Numbered from the stretch's first letter, positions 9,904-19,966 are shown. The stretch: DNA of 64,000 nt from an uncultured Bacteroides sp. (GCF_902491285.1 NZ_CABUHK010000016.1:1-64000); one strand, 5' to 3'. Notes: generated by a model not told the origin, from the sequence alone. Numbers and translations are program-made.

Positions 9904-11451
9904 ATGAATAAAATATTACCAACAGTAATTCTAGGTCTTTTCGTAACAGCCTGTTCAAATACTGACCCAATAACGTCTCCCCTTCTGCCTGAACAAGAAC
10001 CGGACAACAGCCAGCTAGAAAGTCAACTTCCCGACCGAAAACACACCCCAGCCTTTCCGGGAGCTGAAGGAGCAGGTAAATACACAACCGGCGGAGCAGG
10101 CGGAATTGTATACACCGTCACAAAACTCACCGATGATGGTTCAGAAGGAACATTACGTTGGGCGGTAGAAAAGAGTGGAACAAGAACAGTTGTATTTGCC
10201 GTAGGCGGAGTTATTCCGTTAAAAAAGAAATTATCTATTAAAAATGACAATATCACTATCGCTGGACAAACCGCACCCGGTGCAGGTATCTGCCTGAAAA
10301 ACTATACACTTAATATTTCTGCAAACAATGTCATTATCCGGTTCATTCGTTCACGGATGGGGGCAGACATCCAGCAAAAAGGAGATGACGCAATGAACGG
10401 ATTCCAGTCAAGCTACCCAGGCAAGCAAAACATTATTATAGATCATTGTTCCATGAGTTGGAGTACCGATGAATGTGCATCATTCTATGGAAATACCAAT
10501 TTCACTCTCCAATGGTGTATCATCAGTGAAAGTCTTACGAACTCTATTCACGAAAAAGGAGCACATGGCTATGGAGGAATATGGGGAGGCACTCCGGCAA
10601 CTTTTCATCACAATCTGATAGCCCATCACAGCAACCGCACTCCACGACTTTGTGGAAGCCGTTATTCCAACCGTGAAGACATGGAAAAAGTTGACATATG
10701 CAATAATGTCATCTATAACTGGACTAATGAAGGAGCTTATGGAGCACAAGGCGGCTCATACAATATTGTAAACAATTACTACAAACCCGGCCCTGTCAAC
10801 GTAGCGGAGAAAGTACATTGCCGCATTTTCACAGCTTATATAGACGATGGAACAAATAATCAGAAAGCAGGAACCTACGGAAAATTTTACTTGAACGGAA
10901 ACATATATGATTCTTCCCTAAGTGATTTATCAACCAGCCAATTAACAGAAATTAAGAATGCCAACAATGACAATACTTCTCCTACTGCTTTCTATGTAAA
11001 AGATAACGTATATAAAGTTCCGGCTGAAAAGTTGCTGGTTTCTTCCCGTTTTAATATTTTAGCAGATTATTCTTTCATTCAATCTGCTAACGAAGCTTAT
11101 CAGGCTGTTTTAAAATATGCCGGTGCCTCTAATATCCCAGACATAATAGACAAACGAATTGTAAAAGAAGTGAAAGAAGGCAATTATACATATAAAGGTT
11201 CCAATGGTGGAATATACGGCCTGATAGACACTCCAGCTGATGTAGAAGGATGGAATGAATATGTAGAAACCCATTCACCGCTAAAAGATACTGACGGTGA
11301 CGGAATACCCGATGAATGGGAAAAGAAGAATGGTTTAAATTTTAATGATAAAAAAGATGGTAACCAATGCGTTCTTCACGAAAAGTATACGAATCTGGAA
11401 GTATATCTTAATAGTTTAGTCAACACATTATACCCGACACCTAATAACTAA
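9904..11451 (+). CDS. Pectate lyase, family PL1, predicted lipoprotein
   Basis: This 515-residue lyase has a lipoprotein signal (LFVTACSNTDP). It carries the same PL1 landmarks as its neighbours: AFPGAEGAGKYTTGGAGG, IIIDHCSMSWSTDECA (Asp180-His181), the catalytic NRTPR (Arg245, Pro247, Arg248), the NYYKPGP strand and a C-terminal DTDGDGIPDEWEK calcium repeat. It is clearly a paralogue of the next gene, sharing the block HEKGAHGYGGIWGG. Its stop is 8 bp before the next ATG, so the two are cotranscribed. It should cut demethylated homogalacturonan at the outer membrane. The chain length preferred and the cell side are not visible from sequence. Confidence 0.9.
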   Translation: MNKILPTVILGLFVTACSNTDPITSPLLPEQEPDNSQLESQLPDRKHTPAFPGAEGAGKYTTGGAGGIVYTVTKLTDDGSEGTLRWAVEKSGTRTVVFAVGGVIPLKKKLSIKNDNITIAGQTAPGAGICLKNYTLNISANNVIIRFIRSRMGADIQQKGDDAMNGFQSSYPGKQNIIIDHCSMSWSTDECASFYGNTNFTLQWCIISESLTNSIHEKGAHGYGGIWGGTPATFHHNLIAHHSNRTPRLCGSRYSNREDMEKVDICNNVIYNWTNEGAYGAQGGSYNIVNNYYKPGPVNVAEKVHCRIFTAYIDDGTNNQKAGTYGKFYLNGNIYDSSLSDLSTSQLTEIKNANNDNTSPTAFYVKDNVYKVPAEKLLVSSRFNILADYSFIQSANEAYQAVLKYAGASNIPDIIDKRIVKEVKEGNYTYKGSNGGIYGLIDTPADVEGWNEYVETHSPLKDTDGDGIPDEWEKKNGLNFNDKKDGNQCVLHEKYTNLEVYLNSLVNTLYPTPNN

Positions 11452-11459
11452 ATTACAAA

Positions 11460-12935
11460 ATGAGAAAATTCATTTTCAAGCCCTTATTATTAATTGCTCT
11501 ATTTTTATCTCCTCAGATAATAAATAGTCAAAGTAAAGGTTATCCTACCCCCGACCGTTCTAAAATAATAGCTTTCCCTGGCGCAGACGGCGCCGGGAAA
11601 TACACCACCGGCGGAGCTGGTGGTGCAGTCTACACAGTAACTTCACTAGCCGACGACGGTTCCGAAGGAACCTTTCGCTGGGCTATCGGTAAGGAAGGCT
11701 CCCGCACCATCGTCTTTGCCGTAAGCGGAACCATTGAACTTCAGCAACCATTAAGAGTCAATAATGGCGATGTCACCATAGCCGGACAAACCGCTCCGGG
11801 TGATGGCATCTGCCTGAAAAACTATACTTTCTCTATTCAGGCAGACAACGTAATTGTTCGTTTTATCCGATCACGTATGGGAGCCGACATCAAACAAAAA
11901 GGTGATGATGCAATGAATGGCACAAAAGCTCACAAGAATATTATCATCGACCATTGTTCTATGAGCTGGTGCACAGACGAATGTGCGACTTTCTACGGTA
12001 ACAGCAACTTCACTCTTCAATGGTGTCTTATCAGCGAAAGTCTCGCCAACTCCATCCACGAAAAAGGAGCACACGGCTATGGTGGTATTTGGGGTGGACA
12101 GCCTGCCACTTTCCATCATAACTTATTGGCTCATCACACCAACCGCACTCCCCGCCTTTGCGGAAGCCGCTATACCGGCAGACCGAAAGATGAAAAGGTT
12201 GAATTATTCAACAATGTGATTTACAATTATGGCAGTGACGGTGCTTATGCTGGTGAAGGTGGTTCTTACAACTTCATCAATAATTACTATAAGCCCGGCC
12301 CTTTCAGTGCAACAAAAGCCTCTTTCAAACGTCTGTTCACTGCCTATGCAGACGATGGCAAGAACAAAAACGCAGCAGGTGTTCACGGTGTATTCTATTT
12401 CAACGGCAACTATATGGATCCAACTTGCTCAAAGCTGACGGACAAGCAAAAAGAAGCTCTATACAAAGTGAATATGGACAACTCTTACGGTCTGGTCATC
12501 AAAAAAGACTTTGCAACCGAAAAAGAAGTACTATCCAAAAAAGCATTTGATATAGCGGAACATACTTCCCTGCAACCGGCAAAGGAAGCCTACAAAGACA
12601 TTCTCCTGTTTGCAGGCGCTTCCTATCGCCGTGACGCCGTAGACCGGCGTATTGTAGAAGAAACCCGTAAAGGAACTTATACCCATGAAGGTTCTCACGG
12701 AAGTACAAACGGAATGATCGACCAACCGTCCGATGTGGGCGGATGGCCTGAATACAAATCAGAACCGACTCCTCTAGATACAGATGGTGACGGCATACCC
12801 GACGAATGGGAAAAGAAACATAATCTGAATCCCAACGATTCGTCTGACGGTTCCAAATATACTTTAAGTCAAGAATATACAAACCTGGAAATATATATGA
12901 ACAGTCTGGTCAATCATTTATATCCTAAAAAATAG
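11460..12935 (+). CDS. Pectate lyase, family PL1, predicted soluble periplasmic or secreted form
   Basis: This is a 491-residue PL1 lyase with an ordinary type I signal peptide (ALFLSPQIINSQ) and no lipobox Cys, unlike the two lyases upstream. Motifs: AFPGADGAGKYTTGGAGG, IIIDHCSMSWCTDECA (Asp164-His165), NRTPR (Arg229, Pro231, Arg232) and the C-terminal DTDGDGIPDEWEK calcium repeat. It is very similar to the preceding gene and looks like a tandem duplicate that lost its lipid anchor. The likely role is cleavage of imported oligogalacturonides in the periplasm. It is the last gene of the susC operon and is followed by a terminator shared with the convergent HTCS gene. Confidence 0.9.
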   Translation: MRKFIFKPLLLIALFLSPQIINSQSKGYPTPDRSKIIAFPGADGAGKYTTGGAGGAVYTVTSLADDGSEGTFRWAIGKEGSRTIVFAVSGTIELQQPLRVNNGDVTIAGQTAPGDGICLKNYTFSIQADNVIVRFIRSRMGADIKQKGDDAMNGTKAHKNIIIDHCSMSWCTDECATFYGNSNFTLQWCLISESLANSIHEKGAHGYGGIWGGQPATFHHNLLAHHTNRTPRLCGSRYTGRPKDEKVELFNNVIYNYGSDGAYAGEGGSYNFINNYYKPGPFSATKASFKRLFTAYADDGKNKNAAGVHGVFYFNGNYMDPTCSKLTDKQKEALYKVNMDNSYGLVIKKDFATEKEVLSKKAFDIAEHTSLQPAKEAYKDILLFAGASYRRDAVDRRIVEETRKGTYTHEGSHGSTNGMIDQPSDVGGWPEYKSEPTPLDTDGDGIPDEWEKKHNLNPNDSSDGSKYTLSQEYTNLEIYMNSLVNHLYPKK

Positions 12936-12950
12936 AATAAACAAGCATAT

Positions 12951-12985
12951 AAGAGGGGGAAACTTTTAACTGAGTTTCCCCTCTT
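12951..12985. terminator. Bidirectional terminator between PL1 and HTCS genes
   Basis: The inverted repeat AAGAGGGG(G)AAACT / AGTTTCCCCTCTT has a short loop and one bulged G. It lies in the 66-bp gap between the convergent PL1 and HTCS genes and would stop both operons. Confidence 0.75.
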
Positions 12986-13001
12986 CTTATACCATATATT
13001 A

Positions 13002-16000
13002 TTATCTTCCCACCTTTTCCTTATACTCCGTCGGCGTCATCCCCACCTGCGCCTTAAAGCACTTACTGAAATAACGCGGGTCATTGATTCCGACCATATA
13101 CGAAATCTGCGTCATATTAAACTCTCCGGTCTCAATCAGTTGCGTAGCACGTTTGATACGGATTTCCTTGATAAACTCAATAGGTGCCAGTCCGGTAAGC
13201 GTTTTCAGCTTTTTGAAAAACACCGAACGGCTGACAGCCAGTTCGCGCACCAAATCATCCACCACCAGTTCGCCATTATCCATGTTCTGCTCCATCAATT
13301 CCACCAGCTTATCCATAAACTTACGGTCATTGGGAGACATATCGGACACAGTCGGTTGAGCTTGCGATTGCGGTTGAGATGTCGGTTGCGGTTGAGCTTG
13401 CGATTGGGATTGCAGTTCCTGCCCCGTTCCAACTTTACTTTCTTCTCCAGATACTTCACTCGAAGATGCAGGCAATTCCTCGGAAGCGGCAGCCATATTG
13501 ATATGCATCAGGCTCTCCCGATAGAAAGTTTGCAGCTTCTTCCGCTGCATCAGCAAGTTTTCCACACGGGCTTGCAGATACGTGGCGCTGAAAGGCTTCG
13601 TTATATAATCATCCGCGCCATACTCCAACCCTTCCAGTTTGCTTTCAATCGTTGTCTTGGCAGTAAGCAGAATAATAGGTATATGGCTCGTCGTCATATC
13701 CGCACGTAGTTCCCTAGTCATCTCGATACCGTCTTTCTCCGGCATCATCACGTCACTGATAATAATATCCGGCAAATACTTCAATGCCTTGCTCCAGCCT
13801 TCCAGTCCGTCGGCAGCCTCCACCACCCTGTACATCGGACTGAATATACTACGCAGGAATTGACGCAATTCCTGATTATCTTCCACCAGCAGCATTAACT
13901 CCTTGGAGTTATCTTCCGCCACCGGTTCCTCTACCGAAGACGATTCTTCAGTTCCCGGCCCGTCTGCCGACACCAAGGTTTCAGACTGAAGTGACGCATT
14001 GGCTATATCCACCACCTGCCCCATTCTAACCGGAGTTTCCGCATCCTCAAGGATAAATTCCACTTCTTCGTCATAATGCTCTTTCCCTTTCAGGAAATCA
14101 ACCTTGAAACAACTTCCTTCCCCCAGACGGCTATCAACGGAAATTGTGGCTTTGTGCATCTCCACAAGCTCCTTCACCAGCGAAAGCCCGATTCCTGTGC
14201 TAGCCTGATTGAAAAGATTCCTGTCCACCAGATTCTCAAAACGGACAAACAACGATTTCTTCTTATTCTCCGCAATGCCGATACCCTGATCCTGCACACC
14301 GACAGAGACGGTATTCTCATCTTCGCGGATAAAAACCGTAATCATCTTCCCGTTCGGCGTATACTTAAAAGCATTGGAAAGCAGATTAAACACAATCTTC
14401 TCCAATTTATCCACATCCACCCAAAGATAAAGATGCTGTTTCTCCGTCTCGAACAGAAAATCAATCCGGTGTTCCTCGGCAACGGCTTCAAAGTTATCCA
14501 TCACCTTACGAATAAAAGGCACCACATCCACACGCTGTACCTGCATCTTCATCTTCTTGTTCTGAATCTTGCGGAAATCCAGAATCTGATTGACAAGACG
14601 GAGCATACGGTTCGTGTTCCGCTCTACCACCACCAACTGCTCACGGGCATCCTCCGGCAGTCTGTCATTCTTCAGGATTTGTTCTACGGGGCCGGCTATC
14701 AGCGTAAGCGGAGTGCGGAGCTCATGAGAGATATTAGTAAAGAAACGCAGCTTTATATCCGAAATCTGTTGCTCTACGGACACCTCATGTTTCAACCGAT
14801 AAATAGTAAACAGGATATAAACAGCCACAAGAATGATAATCAGAATAAACAACACATAAAGCACATAAGCCACCGGAGTTTCCCAGAAAGAGGGAAGAAT
14901 GACAATACCCAGCGTACGCTCATTATCCACCCACACACCGTCGCTGTTCGTAGAACGGACACGAAGCACATACTCCCCTTTCGGAAGATTCGTATAAGCC
15001 ACATTACGCTGCTTGTCGGCAAATGTCCACTGTTTTTCAAATCCGTCCAGAATATATGCATACTGCACATTCTGCGGGTTGGTATAATCGAGTGCCGCAA
15101 ACTGAACGGAGAAGATATTCTCTTTGTGCGAAAGCACCAATTGTTCCGTATCATCAATATCCACCTGCAACAGCGATTGCCTGCCGGGCACAATTTCCTC
15201 ATTGGATACCATCAATTTGGAAAACACGATAGGCGGGACATAACTGCTCTTACGAATAGAATCCGGATTGAAGATAAAGACTCCGCCACTGGCTCCGAAA
15301 AGCATACTGCCGTTCGTTATCAATGCGGAAGCCGCCTCGCTAAAGCGTACGGGGAAAGTAATACTACGTTCATCATAGCTCTCGAACCGTTCTTCGGACG
15401 GAATGAACTTACAGATGCCATTCTCCGTACTTATCCACAAGTTCTGTTTATTATCCTCGCGGATAGAAAGCAACACATCCGAAGGAAGTCCGTCCTGCAC
15501 CGAATAAGATTTAAACGTTCCGTGACCGTCCTCACTGATAGAAACCAATTTGTTGAGTCCACCGCCAAAAGTAGCCAGATAAAGTTCTTTATTCTTAGTC
15601 GGAATAACCCAGTGCACATCATTATTACTCAGACTTAGCGTATCATTCGGCATACGGGAGAAGTGGTAGAACTGTACATCTTCCGGCTTCTTGAAATTCT
15701 CGTCGAAGGCGACAGCACCCGTCGTCGTTCCCACCCACAGGCGACCGTTATTGTCGGAAGTGATAAAACGAGCCTTGTAGCAAGGATCGATAGGATACCC
15801 TTTCAGGTTGTTCCGATGATTGATAAACAAGACCTTACCGTCCTCATTCTCCGTGATATAATTGATACCGCCTGCAAAAGTAGCCGCCCAGATTCGTCCG
15901 TTATGGTCTTCGTACACGCAATACACATTGTTGTCACTCAAACTATACACATCATCTTCATGGTGAAGATAACGGGTCAGCTTATACGACATTCCCGAAG

Positions 16001-17606
16001 GAGAAGTTGCATCGGCACGGATAAGCCCGTCCCCTTTTGTCGCAATCCAGATACTCCCTTTCGAATCCTGAATGACAAAATAGGCCGTTCCCTTCATGGG
16101 AGTGCCGGTAGTGGAGACAATGCCGCTTTCCGTCAGATATCCCTTATAGATTCTGTCGGCATCATACAAACGGAGTATACCGTCCTTCACACCTACCCAA
16201 AGATTTCCCAACTTGTCTTCACAAAGGGCACGTATCTCATTATGAATCGACTCGTATTCCTGCGGCACGGGAGTCATCATCGAAAAAGGTACATTGCGGT
16301 AAGTCACCTTTTCCAAACCTTTGGAATGGGTACAGAGCCACAGATTGCCTTGCTTGTCGGAGAAGGCCGAATGAATCTTATTGGAGAAACGCCAGTCACG
16401 GCTGCCCAGCCCGTTATAAAAAGGAACCAGCCGCTTCTTTTGAGGATCGAAATAAGAGAAACCACCCCCGTAAGGATGCACCCAAAGATAACCGTTCACA
16501 TCTTCATGAATATGAAAAGCCGGACGGGAACGTTCGGGATTACTGTATTCGATAAGAATCCGCTCACACGTCACCACCCCGGTGGCCGGATTGAAATGAG
16601 CCACCACGCCCGGTTCTTCCTGCTCGAACCAGACTTCCGAGGAACGGTCTACATAAGCGGAGAGAATCGGTTTTGCCGGTAAATCCCTGCAAGTCAAAAA
16701 TGAATAATGTACCGTTGCTTTCGTTTTCAGATTATAAGTAAAGAAACCGTCCGAATCGGTAGTGACCACCGACAGTTCCGGTGCAACCATATGAATGGAA
16801 GTGATCCGTCCTTTGGTTGGAAGCTCAAGCAGTGTAAATTCTCCGCTTCCTTTCCGGTATAGCCAGATACGACCGCGATCCGAAGCAAAGCAGATATCCT
16901 CATCACGCTCTTGTACGGCATAAAAGGCCTGGTTCATTCCGCCGAACTTTCCTTTAGTCTCCGTAAAATAAGAAACAGGTGTTTTTTCTCCGGGACAAAT
17001 CATGCCGAGTCCGTTGTCTGTCAGCAACCAGTCATTACCGGCTTTATCCTGATGAACTTTAAAAACGTGTGAGGAAGGAAACAATTCCGTTTTACCGGAA
17101 TAAATATCCCATGTCAGACGATTATTCTTGTCCGGATGGGTAAGGATACGAATCGCCCCGTCGTTTTCAGTCAACAGCCAGACGGTTCCATTCGGCATCA
17201 CTTCGATAGTATGTATGTTGAATGCGCTCCCCTCCTCACCGGTAGCCGGCACTTGTTCGAAAGTTTCCGTTTTGGGGTCGAAACGATGGACACGATTATC
17301 ATAAGTCAACAACCAGAGAAAACCGTAACAGTCCTCGTACATACGGTCTACACGATTATTGGTCAGACTGATGTAATTTCCCTGACGTGCCTTGTATGTC
17401 TTGAATGTATATCCGTTGAAACGGTTGATTCCATCCCAGGTGGCAAACCAAAGGTTGTCTTTATGATCCTGAAGGATATTCATCACCGTATTCTGTGACA
17501 ATCCGTCTTCTGTGGAATAATGGGTAAAAAAACTGTTTGTCTGCGCCTGTACGGCCGTCCAGACTAGTAAACTCGAAATAGCCAGATATAAGATTCTTTT
17601 CATCAT
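13002..17606 (-). CDS. Hybrid two-component system (HTCS) sensor kinase/response regulator of the pectin locus
   Basis: This 1534-residue protein combines all parts of a phosphorelay. A signal peptide ends at AVQAQ. A periplasmic sensor of Reg_prop two-bladed propeller repeats (many DxxGNLW and NDNNGRLWVGT motifs) is followed by a Y_Y_Y domain. One membrane helix spans about 907-932. Then come HisKA with NISHELRTPLT (His961), HATPase (NLLSNAFKYTPNG, DQGIGI), a receiver with phospho-acceptor Asp1285 in DVMMPEKDG, and a C-terminal AraC DNA-binding domain (about 1430-1532). It probably senses a homogalacturonan oligosaccharide and activates the operons on either side. It is longer than many HTCS because of two low-complexity linkers, one acidic before the receiver and one Gln/Pro/Ser-rich before the AraC domain. 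It has its own TATATTTG promoter. Confidence 0.95.
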   Translation of the reverse strand: MMKRILYLAISSLLVWTAVQAQTNSFFTHYSTEDGLSQNTVMNILQDHKDNLWFATWDGINRFNGYTFKTYKARQGNYISLTNNRVDRMYEDCYGFLWLLTYDNRVHRFDPKTETFEQVPATGEEGSAFNIHTIEVMPNGTVWLLTENDGAIRILTHPDKNNRLTWDIYSGKTELFPSSHVFKVHQDKAGNDWLLTDNGLGMICPGEKTPVSYFTETKGKFGGMNQAFYAVQERDEDICFASDRGRIWLYRKGSGEFTLLELPTKGRITSIHMVAPELSVVTTDSDGFFTYNLKTKATVHYSFLTCRDLPAKPILSAYVDRSSEVWFEQEEPGVVAHFNPATGVVTCERILIEYSNPERSRPAFHIHEDVNGYLWVHPYGGGFSYFDPQKKRLVPFYNGLGSRDWRFSNKIHSAFSDKQGNLWLCTHSKGLEKVTYRNVPFSMMTPVPQEYESIHNEIRALCEDKLGNLWVGVKDGILRLYDADRIYKGYLTESGIVSTTGTPMKGTAYFVIQDSKGSIWIATKGDGLIRADATSPSGMSYKLTRYLHHEDDVYSLSDNNVYCVYEDHNGRIWAATFAGGINYITENEDGKVLFINHRNNLKGYPIDPCYKARFITSDNNGRLWVGTTTGAVAFDENFKKPEDVQFYHFSRMPNDTLSLSNNDVHWVIPTKNKELYLATFGGGLNKLVSISEDGHGTFKSYSVQDGLPSDVLLSIREDNKQNLWISTENGICKFIPSEERFESYDERSITFPVRFSEAASALITNGSMLFGASGGVFIFNPDSIRKSSYVPPIVFSKLMVSNEEIVPGRQSLLQVDIDDTEQLVLSHKENIFSVQFAALDYTNPQNVQYAYILDGFEKQWTFADKQRNVAYTNLPKGEYVLRVRSTNSDGVWVDNERTLGIVILPSFWETPVAYVLYVLFILIIILVAVYILFTIYRLKHEVSVEQQISDIKLRFFTNISHELRTPLTLIAGPVEQILKNDRLPEDAREQLVVVERNTNRMLRLVNQILDFRKIQNKKMKMQVQRVDVVPFIRKVMDNFEAVAEEHRIDFLFETEKQHLYLWVDVDKLEKIVFNLLSNAFKYTPNGKMITVFIREDENTVSVGVQDQGIGIAENKKKSLFVRFENLVDRNLFNQASTGIGLSLVKELVEMHKATISVDSRLGEGSCFKVDFLKGKEHYDEEVEFILEDAETPVRMGQVVDIANASLQSETLVSADGPGTEESSSVEEPVAEDNSKELMLLVEDNQELRQFLRSIFSPMYRVVEAADGLEGWSKALKYLPDIIISDVMMPEKDGIEMTRELRADMTTSHIPIILLTAKTTIESKLEGLEYGADDYITKPFSATYLQARVENLLMQRKKLQTFYRESLMHINMAAASEELPASSSEVSGEESKVGTGQELQSQSQAQPQPTSQPQSQAQPTVSDMSPNDRKFMDKLVELMEQNMDNGELVVDDLVRELAVSRSVFFKKLKTLTGLAPIEFIKEIRIKRATQLIETGEFNMTQISYMVGINDPRYFSKCFKAQVGMTPTEYKEKVGR

Positions 17607-17648
17607 CGATTATGCCCTTAATAATTAATGGTGCTTATAACGAACGGA

Positions 17649-17656
17649 CAAATATA
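17649..17656 (-). promoter_or_regulatory. -7 box of the HTCS gene
   Basis: TATATTTG read on the minus strand fits TAnnTTTG, about 43 bp before the HTCS ATG. The regulator can therefore be expressed independently of the esterase/GH105 genes upstream of it. Confidence 0.5.
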
Positions 17657-17714
17657 AGAAAATAACAATAGTTTGGCATTATCTTTATCAGCTATTTAAC
17701 AGAATCGGAGGAGA

Positions 17715-18190
17715 TTACTTAGATGAGAAGCGCCTTCTCCATCCCCGTACTACCCAGTCAGTTATTCGGGATGCCAGCGACTCGTCCAAGTTTGAAATGA
17801 TTACTCTCTCAATGGCATGAACCCGCTCCAGTTCTACATCAATCACTTCCGACATCTTTTCTAATTCGTTAATCCTTTCTTGTTGTTGATTGATTTGTAT
17901 TTCCTGCAATTTGATGACTTCATGATATATTTTGTTCATTGCAGTCTGATTATAACTAAACATTTCCAAATCGTCCAGATAATCTGCCGAAATCCGACAT
18001 GTCTTTCGCCAAATCAAATATTCTTCAAGTATCTTACCGTCTACCAAAACTTCGTCCCCTCTTTTACGAGTTCCTTCAAATTTTTCCAATTCTATCCAAA
18101 GGCGAATGGTTTCTTCCTTTATTCAAAAGTTTCGTGACAACTTCCGCAAGTGTGTATCCGATAAAACCCACACTTAAAGAAAAAAAGCAA
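17715..18190 (-). pseudogene. Frameshifted small membrane-anchored coiled-coil protein gene
   Basis: An open frame of about 135 codons (18122 down to 17715) encodes a helical, coiled-coil-like protein (for example IYHEVIKLQEIQINQQQERI and INELEKMSEVIDVELERVH) but has only a TTG near its 5' end as a start. Directly upstream, in another frame (about 18190 to 18079), lies a membrane-helix sequence YYFLLLFSLSVGFIGYTLAE followed by VVTKLLNK. Skipping one base between 18079 and 18122 (for instance one A of the AAA run in AATAAAGG) would join them into one protein: membrane helix, KLLNKEETIRLWIELEKFEG, coiled coil. I read this as a gene broken by a single-base insertion, or as a sequencing error. 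It starts about 30 bp after the CE12-CE8 stop. No family is recognised. Confidence 0.45.
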
Positions 18191-18217
18191 TAGAAAATAA
18201 TATCCTTTCGGGTACAG

Positions 18218-19966
18218 TCAACGTTTTACATCCAGCAACTTATTTCCATCTTCCGCAGGATTCCAACCATCATCCCCTGCCAGAACTGTTTTTATCTCAT
18301 ATCCCTTCAGATTCTTCAACTGACGGGCGAAAGCAGCACGCGCTTTTGGATTGGCTCCCTCGCCACGGCTCTCATATTCGGCGTAAAAGGCAGTTTTCTC
18401 GTTCTCCTTTTTACCCCAGTTATTCCAACCTTCGGGAAGAATGTGTTTTCCCAGTTCGCAACGGATAAATACAGCCTGAGCATACGGACGCCAGGGACGG
18501 GAAAGATATACTTTTGTAGCTTCCGGTTCTGCGGTGAGCTTGCAGTCGTAAAAGACGTAACCATACTTTTTCCCTTTGTCGGTAGAAGGAGCAGTCACAT
18601 AGCCGTCACGCTTGCTGTGAATATGGCAACGGTTGAACACAGCAGTAGACCAGCCGAAGATAAAATCGACGGTTCCTTCGATGTAGCAGTCCTCGTAATA
18701 TTGGCGGCTTTGTTTGCTGTAAGTGTAGAGGGTATCCTGAAAACCTAAGAAGCGGCAATTCTTGAAATATGCACGGTCGGCAGAAACAAAGCAGGCAACG
18801 GCTTGCCCTACGGGACCGGATGAGTTTTCGAATGTGATATTCTCGGCATAAAAGTCCGGAGCATAGATATAGCAACCGGACGAACCGGAAGTTCCCATGT
18901 TTTCACCGAATATGTTTTTCTTATTGGCGAAATCGTCATTAGTCAGTACTGCGCCATCCTCTCCTATCAAGGAGATATTAATCTTGCTTTCAGGGATGAT
19001 AATCTTTTCTTTGTAAGTGCCTTTGCGGACCAGAATCGTGGTACGGATATTTTTACGGAAGTCGGGGACGGCATTGATTGCTTCCTGCACGGTAAAGAAA
19101 TCACCGCTGCCGTCTTGGGCTACCACATATTCGTAATGACGGATATATTTTGCCAGTTCGGGGATTTCCCTGCCGATGGCATCAACAGCCAAACCTGCGA
19201 TGATTCGCGCTCCGTAGACATTCAAATGAGTATTGTCTTCGCGGCCTTTCGGGAAAGCCGGAACCTGATTGGGAGCGACAAACATAAACAGTTTTTTCGA
19301 TTCTACCGGTCCAAGCTCTTGCACCAGGTCATGAGTGATTTTATTCATATCAACAAATACAACTCCGAGTTCTTTCGCAACATTACGGGGAGAATCCAGA
19401 TAAGCACCATGAGTATCGAACAAGACCGTTCCTTCTTTGGGTTGCTCTTTTTCCCCCGGTGTCCGGCGGACATCTTTAGTGATGGAAGCATCTTGCGGTT
19501 GGACGAAGTTACGACGGACGATGGAATTGAACAATACGGGGATACCGCCTTTCGCACGGGTTTCGTTTACATAACGACGGAGATTGTCGTCGAAAGTAGT
19601 TCCCGGCTCGGTGTGACGGGTAGAGTCCGCTTTTTCATCGTTATGTCCGAACTGGATAAAGACATAATCGCCTTTTTTCACTTTGGAGATGACTTTTGCC
19701 CAACGTCCTTCGGTAATAAAACTCTTGGAACTGCGTCCGTTGGCGGCATGATTGTCTATTTTTATGTCTTCGGAGAAGAATCCGGGAAGTACCATTCCCC
19801 AGCCACGCTCAGGATTTCCGCCGTCCAACTTCTTGTTTGCCATAGTCGAATCCCCTATCATAAAGATAGTTACGACAGGTTTGTCCGCACGAAATGCAGA
19901 ACAAAGAACAAAGGCAACCGCCAGTAATCCCAGCATTTTAGCCCTGAGTGTTTTCATATTCTTCAT
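18218..19966 (-). CDS. Fused pectin acetylesterase-like (CE12) and pectin methylesterase (CE8)
   Basis: This 582-residue exported protein has two catalytic domains. Residues about 30-270 are an SGNH hydrolase of the CE12 type: GDSTMA (Ser40), NHAANGRSS, FGHND and the Asp-His pair in DNTHLNVYG, which removes acetyl groups. Residues about 280-565 are a CE8 right-handed beta-helix methylesterase: KGTYKEK, VGQAVA, FQDTLY (catalytic Asp), VDFIFG (second catalytic Asp) and LSRPW, where most family members have LGRPW. Together the domains would strip acetyl and methyl esters from oligogalacturonides before lyase and GH105 attack. The signal peptide has no lipobox, so the periplasm is likely. ATG at 19966 is used here; an ATG three codons later is possible. 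Confidence 0.92.
   Translation of the reverse strand: MKNMKTLRAKMLGLLAVAFVLCSAFRADKPVVTIFMIGDSTMANKKLDGGNPERGWGMVLPGFFSEDIKIDNHAANGRSSKSFITEGRWAKVISKVKKGDYVFIQFGHNDEKADSTRHTEPGTTFDDNLRRYVNETRAKGGIPVLFNSIVRRNFVQPQDASITKDVRRTPGEKEQPKEGTVLFDTHGAYLDSPRNVAKELGVVFVDMNKITHDLVQELGPVESKKLFMFVAPNQVPAFPKGREDNTHLNVYGARIIAGLAVDAIGREIPELAKYIRHYEYVVAQDGSGDFFTVQEAINAVPDFRKNIRTTILVRKGTYKEKIIIPESKINISLIGEDGAVLTNDDFANKKNIFGENMGTSGSSGCYIYAPDFYAENITFENSSGPVGQAVACFVSADRAYFKNCRFLGFQDTLYTYSKQSRQYYEDCYIEGTVDFIFGWSTAVFNRCHIHSKRDGYVTAPSTDKGKKYGYVFYDCKLTAEPEATKVYLSRPWRPYAQAVFIRCELGKHILPEGWNNWGKKENEKTAFYAEYESRGEGANPKARAAFARQLKNLKGYEIKTVLAGDDGWNPAEDGNKLLDVKR

Noticed and set aside
14076..15638. Long plus-strand open frame (about 520 codons) antisense to the HTCS gene
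   Set aside because: It lies wholly inside the HTCS coding region, reads as basic low-complexity protein without a recognisable domain, and is explained by the codon pattern of the real gene.
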